A stretch of 64,000 bases of DNA from Ehretia macrophylla (taxonomy: Eukaryota > Streptophyta > Magnoliopsida > Boraginales > Ehretiaceae), in assembly GCA_037974665.1 (NCBI GenBank), contig CM075777.1:16577001-16641000 (forward strand), read 5' to 3'. The position numbers and the translations under genes were made by a program. Below, one piece after another: positions 58,772 to 64,000 of the stretch. The notes below the pieces were generated by a model. It was given only the letters and a program-made list of their open reading frames with translations, ran no database searches and was not told where the DNA came from. How positions within the stretch are numbered: position 1 is the first letter of the stretch; each line of letters opens with the position of its first letter.

Positions 58772-61400
58772 TTACCTGCTCAAGTATAAGCCAAGCATTT
58801 GTTGTAGCCTATTGAGATGTGCCTCAGTCTTGTCATGCTTAGCCCGCTCAGCAACTAATTGTGCCTCCATGTTAGCATATTCAACTACTAATTGTGCCTC
58901 CCTCTCCTCATCACGTTTCTTCAAAAGTTGAACTTCAGCCAACAAACTTGTTAAATCATTAGACATACCATGCCGCCTAGAGCCCAAGAATGATGAAGGT
59001 GTAGGTCCCCGCCTTACCCCTCTAACATGACCGGAGTGTTCCGGGCCCCGTACTTCATGAATGATCTCATTCTCTAAGTCAATAACATCAACTCCAGGTG
59101 AAATTCTTTGCTTCTTGAGAGACTCGCATTCATCCTAGACATTTTCAGACTCAAATCAAGTTTTATACAACTTTTACAAACCAAAGAAAAGACTAGAATA
59201 AATGCATCATGAAATTGTTATAGAGCAATAAAAGAAAATAATACTCTGAATTTAAGATATAATATCAACTAGCATGCTAAATCAAAATAAAGTTATATAC
59301 CCTGTGCTTAAGTGTTTATTTGATACAAACTCTAAATGAAAGTAAACACCTTTCATTAGAGGTGTGTTGTAGTTGAATAAAGCTAGTTCAGCATTAAAAA
59401 ATTGCAATGTGCAAAAAAAAAAAAATTATGGTCCATTTCATATCAACATAACAAAAATTTATCCAAAAGAGCAAGAAAACAATTACCAAAATGTTCGTAG
59501 AAGTTGGATTCATTTTATCATTTTTGCTCTTGTGTGTTTCCCGATAAAATACAATGGGACTCACTGGTCCACCTTGCTCTATTTCCTACAACATATGTAA
59601 GTTTAATTGTAAGGTTAGTCATTTAGTGTGAAATTCTAACAAATCTAAGAGATGGGGTTTCAAATACCATAGCATTCTCCTTTTGTGCATAACTCAGTCT
59701 ACCCAATGTGTGAACTTCTGTTTGCTTGCTCCTATTCTTTTTTGCTTGATCTGATTTTGCCTGCCAATATAAACATAAAAGTTATAGGACTAACTTAATC
59801 ATGACAACTATAACTACATATATGAGAAGTCAATGTCATGGTACTTACTTTGGCCTCCTTGGATAAAGAATAATTGACAAAATCTATCCACTGAGTATCC
59901 TCCACCTCTTCTAGAACAATAGCATGAATTTCTTCTTTGGATTTTCCTTCCTCCACATATTTTTTTATTTTTTTCCTTAAATCATGTTTATGGTTCCTAC
60001 ATTTCTAGCCAATAGAGCCAAACACATATTTTGTGAACTTTTCATACTTTGTCTTATCATCAGGAAAAATATAACGTTCCTACCACATATAAGACTAATT
60101 AGTATAAAAAGAGCACACATAGAAATATAAACCTAAAAGTATAGCTAAAAACATTGAAATTTAGAAAAGCGTATGTTGACATTAACCTTCAAGTAACTAA
60201 TAAATTTTTCCTTCGTGTGATTGTCTTTGATGATGTGTCTCCAATCGTTTTTAGCTATGGAACAATAGTAGCCCATTCGAGCAACTAATCCGAGACAAGT
60301 AGCTAAATCAACTGATCCATTCCCAATCGGTTGGACGTGATTATTACATTCGATTCTAATTCGTTTGTCATCATCCTAGTGCCAAATTTGTTTGCACCTA
60401 TTTTTGCCACGAGTCTTTCTTCTTGCAATAGTTTCTGATTATTGTTACACAAAAAGAATTAATAACAAATGAATCATAGTACTGTTAGTTTCTAAATGTT
60501 TGATAAATTAATCAAAAAACAATTACCTGAATGATCTTGATTGTTAGGGCCTTCTTCATTTGAGTATGATGGAGTATTTGATCGGCTTCTTAGGGCTATT
60601 AGCTGAAAATTTTGAACACAAAGCTGAAAAACTCTGATCATATCTTTTACAAAGAAAGAAACATAAAATTGCGAGCATAAGAAAAACTGTATCACGAATA
60701 GAGTTTCATCTTTGACCAATGAGATGGTCAGAGTTTCAATTTAATTTTAATCTATTTCACCTAATATAAAGTTTTTGGGTGTTGAAATCATAGCCTTTGC
60801 CATAGCCATAGCCATTGACATACACCTCACCATATCCATCATAACCATAGAAAGAACCAGCTGAAGCCTCAAGTATTCTAACAAGTTACTCTAAACTTTT
60901 TGAAAGATTTTATCCTAAGAGTTAAACCTCCATGAATTATGCAAGTTAAAAATTTAATTCCTTCATGGTTTCAAGTTGATATAAACTTCCAGGCTAGCTA
61001 GTAACAGGAAGGAAAACAGAAATAAAAAAATGAGAACTAAACTTTTGAAAAAAAAATCACCCACAAAGATTCTACGTTGCTTGAAAAAAAAAGATTATAC
61101 CTTGGTTTTTTGAGGTATCGTAAGCTCATCATTGTTATCATCAACATCATCCTCCTCATCAAAAGAACTTAATCCCTGAAGCTCATCATCCTCAACTGGC
61201 CTATAATTATCATCAATCTTTCTTTTACCCATCCTCTTCGATTCTGTACTCTTACTCTTCCTACTATTTTTCTTGTCATTTTGAACAGAACCCGTCAAAG
61301 ATTTAGCCATTGTTGTCAAACCCATAGCCTCCATTCTTGCTCTATTCCCTTCAATTCTCTTTAATCTTTGCTTCTCATCGGTTGCCATCTTCTTATGCAT
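58772..61400 (-). pseudogene. CACTA TNPA-type protein (Transposase_24, Ptta/En/Spm), two internal stops
   Basis: Seven exons that join in frame at GT-AG sites: 61400-61101, 60602-60527, 60434-60187, 60079-59849, 59760-59668, 59585-59487, 59134-58772; about 469 codons. Exon 1: basic/acidic start with MATDEKQRLKRIEGNRARME and an Asp/Glu run. Exon 3: RIRIECNNHVQPIGNGSVDL and LVARMGYYC. Exon 4: RYIFPDDKTKYEKFTKYVFG and HDLRKKIKKYVEE. Exon 7: EVRGPEHSGHVRGVRRGPTPS, then a coiled coil (LLKKRDEEREAQLVVEYANM). These are hallmarks of the plant En/Spm PF03004 family. In-frame TAGs occur at 60378-60376 and 60007-60005 (the latter where the family has Trp, from memory), so it is decayed. The last exon ends in TAA, overlapping a possible AG|GTAAAA donor. 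Confidence 0.75.
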
Positions 61401-62990
61401 TCAATAGCTGTAAAGAAATGTAGAGGCCATGTATAACATCAATATTCTATAAGTAGGATAAAAAATCTTAGCCTCCAACTAGAACCTAGTGGTCACACAA
61501 TCTAATCTTATTTCTACCACTCAAACAGGGCAAAGAAAATGAATTGCCCTGACATGGTTTGAATTAATAATATAAACTAAAATCATCGATAGACTAAACG
61601 ATCGCGGTTACAAAAATAATCAGATTTATCATCATTTGCTTAAGCTATGAGTAATCAGAAGTAACTTGTCATGAATGCAACATCAACACCTCCTAACAAA
61701 GGCAAGCAATGTGAGCCATCTAAAAATTGGCTAAAAAGGAAGTGAGTAGAATTGACATATTAGAAATTAATGTAAACATCGGTGCAGGTTATAATCCACT
61801 AGGGCCATAATTATTATGTAGACAAAGAAGTGAATAATACCAAAGAAATCCACTAGGGCCATAATTATTATGTAGACAGAGAAGTGAATAATACCAAAGA
61901 TCGACACTGATACATTGTAATTGATTTTTTTTTTATCTCGTCCATTTAACAATATGTGTAAAGCAGTGAGATAAATTGAAGATAGATGTCAGACGCTTTA
62001 GGTTTTGGTCTGCAAATGGTTTTAAGTGCTCAATAATTAGACAAGAACAATAGTAAAACTGAGTTACAGATAACAAAGTGCAACAGAGATGCTAGAGAAT
62101 TTTTTTATTGATGCAAATCGATTGCGAAGAATTACAACGGTGATAATTCCCACAACCAACCCATTCCGTAAACGTGAAAAAGAAACAAGAAGCAAAACAA
62201 AACAGAGCTTTTCTAATAATCCTCAGCCTTCTACATTCTAGAGTTTTTATACTACTTTCTGTTGAGTGGAATCTCATAGTCTAGCCAATGGTTTGGGGTG
62301 TTCCTTTGGCGTGTGCTCCTTCGTAATTGAATTTTGTTGTTGTTGTTATTTGGTGTGACTTGGATGGTGTTGTCAGTAGGTGAATTTGTTGCACAAAGAG
62401 AAACATATTTTGGTGATTCCATTCAGTTACGGAGAAGCTCACGCATCAAAAGTAGAATTAAACGGTTGAAAATGAGAAAATGACCCAAAAATGTAGGGAT
62501 ATATTAAAATACTTAATAGAGTTGTATTCTAATGTATCTAGAGAAAGAGTGTGTTACGACCAACCCAAATCAGAATTTAAACCAAGCTCAATCATCAGCT
62601 CTAGTGCACATAAGAAATCAAAGAGCTAGAGTAACACCTACATATTTGAAGGAGTACGTGGCTTAAGCAACTAAGGCATGCAGAACTGATCATATTTTTA
62701 GCTTGTGGGGGTAAACGAACACCACTGATATAATAGTTATGTATATATAACACAAGAATAGGCACGGTAAAAGGGCAGAGAGAGATAATCTTCTTCATTT
62801 CAACTTTCTTACATATTTTTAGCTTGTAATTCTCTTTATTTAACCAATGAACTTGCGCTTGCTGGTATCTTGGTTCTGCAACTTCTGCAATTAGTCGCAA
62901 TTTGTTATAGTATGTGTGTGTGTGTATGTGTATGTGTATGTATGTGTGTGTGTGTATATGTGTTCTGTGTGAGAGAGATCGCATAAATAT
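61401..62990. repeat. Unassigned stretch with a 54-bp tandem repeat and (TG)n
   Basis: 61794-61847 is repeated almost exactly at 61848-61901 (ATCCACTAGGGCC...AATACCAAAGA). (TG)n/(TATG)n lies at 62908-62957. 62090-62480 is less AT-rich but shows no recognisable protein. No CACTA terminus found. Confidence 0.5.
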
Positions 62991-62992
62991 AT

Positions 62993-63280
62993 ACCTGGTT
63001 GCTTCTTTGGAGAAGTTTTAGGTGCGATTAAAATTGGGTCCGATGAGAAGTTATGGTGCAAGATAGTTTTGGTGCCCTTGAAATTTTGGTGGGTGAGAAG
63101 TTTTGGTGGATGTTTTGGTGAAGTGAAAATTTTGATGGGAAAAATTATGGACGGTTTTGGTGGGTACGCGGGAATTAGTTTAGCTAATTTCATCAAATCA
63201 AAGAAAAACGTGATGCTAGAGCTAGACAAGTCGGTGTACAGCTTGGGAGTATTCAGACAACAGTACTGTAAGCATTTCAT
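62993..63280 (-). CDS. Possible first exon of an unidentified minus-strand gene
   Basis: Open from an ATG at 63280 to a donor CAACCAG|GTATAT at 62993; about 96 residues, rich in Ser, Thr, Lys and Pro, few acidic residues (KPSIIFPIKIFTSPKHPPKL in the middle), which would suit an organelle-targeting sequence. A possible acceptor AATTGCAG follows near 62890, but the next open stretch is short. No family recognised; it may be chance. Confidence 0.2.
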
Positions 63281-63282
63281 CC

Positions 63283-63285
<3 letters not shown>

Positions 63286-63339
<54 letters not shown>
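63286..63339. repeat. (TA)n microsatellite
   Basis: About 27 uninterrupted TA units. Confidence 0.9.
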
Positions 63340-63344
<5 letters not shown>

Positions 63345-64000
63345 AGTTTGAAGGATTATTTTAATGTTGTTAATTATGTAGATTACAAGAGTATTAGTCA
63401 TATAACTCTAAATTAATTTGGTGGGTGTCTTGGCTTTAGTAAAAATTTTGGTGGTTTAGTAAGGATTTTTTTTTAAAAAAAAACCAAAAAAAAAGGTTAT
63501 ATGTTTTTATTTTTTCTTAATCATAACAAAAAGATAAAAAATATATATTTATATTTGTGAGTTTTTGGGTCAAAACATGGTTTAGTGAGTTTTTGTCAGA
63601 ACATTATATTTTCTTTAGTTATAAATGTATATTTGTATGGATTTGGTATTTTTTTTTTAATTAAAGAATATGAACATTTCAATTTATATAAATAAAATTT
63701 TGTTCCAATCAATATCAATGATAAGTAAATGCATGTTGATGAACAAAAGTTATACTATTACTTGATATAATTAAAATAGTAGGATAGATAAACTTTAACA
63801 AAATAGCATATGATGAATTAATTAAGATAATGAGCTTCACGACTAATTACAACTAAGATTTGTGTATTATATTCAAGTGCGTATGAATAATAAATAATTT
63901 GATAGAAAGGTACTACCCAACTATGAAGTACATCATCAAATGTGATAATAGTGTGTTCCTCATTAGGGTTAATATGCTTTTGGAACACTAATAGACACAA
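63340..64000. other. AT-rich sequence to the window end
   Basis: Repeated words TTTTGGTGGTTTAGT and GTGAGTTTTTG; nothing else recognised. An open stretch on the minus strand reaches the window edge (63818-64000) with no recognised motif. Confidence 0.4.

Larger units (their letters stand above)
56505..61400 (-). mobile_element. CACTA (En/Spm) element with TNPA-type gene; other end not found
   Basis: The left terminus is CACTACAAAAAAAAGG at 56505. 56520-56895 holds about a dozen GCGGCGGTT/AACCGCCGC-type repeats in both orientations (subterminal motifs). A minus-strand gene lies at 58.8-61.4 kb. The opposite terminus (TTTTGTAGTG) was not seen before 64000, so the right limit given is only the end of the gene. 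No TNPD/Transposase_21 gene recognised. 56.9-58.7 kb inside is AT-rich without a recognised gene. Confidence 0.7.

Noticed and set aside
62891-62992. Thr-His repeat protein segment on the minus strand
   Set aside because: Translation of a (TG)n/(TATG)n microsatellite; only the part right of 62992 is kept as a low-confidence exon.

Overview
This is a piece of a eudicot plant nuclear genome: AT-rich, gene-poor and full of transposon remains, with plant-type splice sites in the broken-up genes. The species cannot be fixed from the sequence. The window is best read as a small tandem cluster of UGT75-type family 1 glycosyltransferases. There are three intact single-exon genes, all on the + strand and about 20 kb apart (10137-11579, 32490-33929, 51795-53234). 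Four decayed fragments hold only the first ~60 codons of the same gene (near 4.7, 7.6, 26.7 and 49.1 kb).

Layout. 1-3588 is the 3' part of a Tat-lineage Ty3/gypsy element: an antisense ORF remnant, a polypurine tract and a 478-bp LTR. It ends exactly where homology to 47.88 kb begins. 3589-9970 holds two tandem, partly overlapping copies (A and B) of a flank module that contains a UGT 5' fragment; UGT-1 follows. 13.4-16.2 kb holds the last three exons of a conserved plant gene that has lost its 5' end, with a Harbinger-like MITE in its intron. 17-31.7 kb is a transposon yard: a hAT-like element, a MULE nested inside a MULE (both with exact 9-bp target duplications), inverted-repeat elements built of short tandem units, a decayed UGT fragment split by a SINE, and microsatellites. 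UGT-2 follows. 35-44.4 kb holds a miniature CACTA element and an Athila-like Ty3/gypsy fossil with two ~1.23-kb LTRs. 44.9-51.8 kb repeats the flank modules (D and C), and UGT-3 follows. 53.2-55.5 kb is the downstream flank shared with UGT-1, enlarged by two insertions. From 56.5 kb to at least 61.4 kb lies a CACTA (En/Spm) element with GC-rich subterminal repeats and a seven-exon, minus-strand Transposase_24 (TNPA-type) gene carrying two internal stops. 61.4-64 kb is mostly unassigned.

How it fits together. UGT-1 and UGT-3 share about 7 kb of upstream and 1.3 kb of downstream sequence, so they are a recent segmental duplication. UGT-2 is an older relative with a diverged promoter. The repeat unit appears to be [flank module - dead UGT 5' fragment - promoter - live UGT]. 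UGT-3 carries a ~120-bp tract that resembles UGT-2 rather than UGT-1, which suggests gene conversion inside the cluster. The enzymes probably glucosylate small plant acids or phenolics from UDP-glucose in the cytosol; the acceptor cannot be read from sequence. All identities, divergences and boundaries were judged by eye, not by alignment software.
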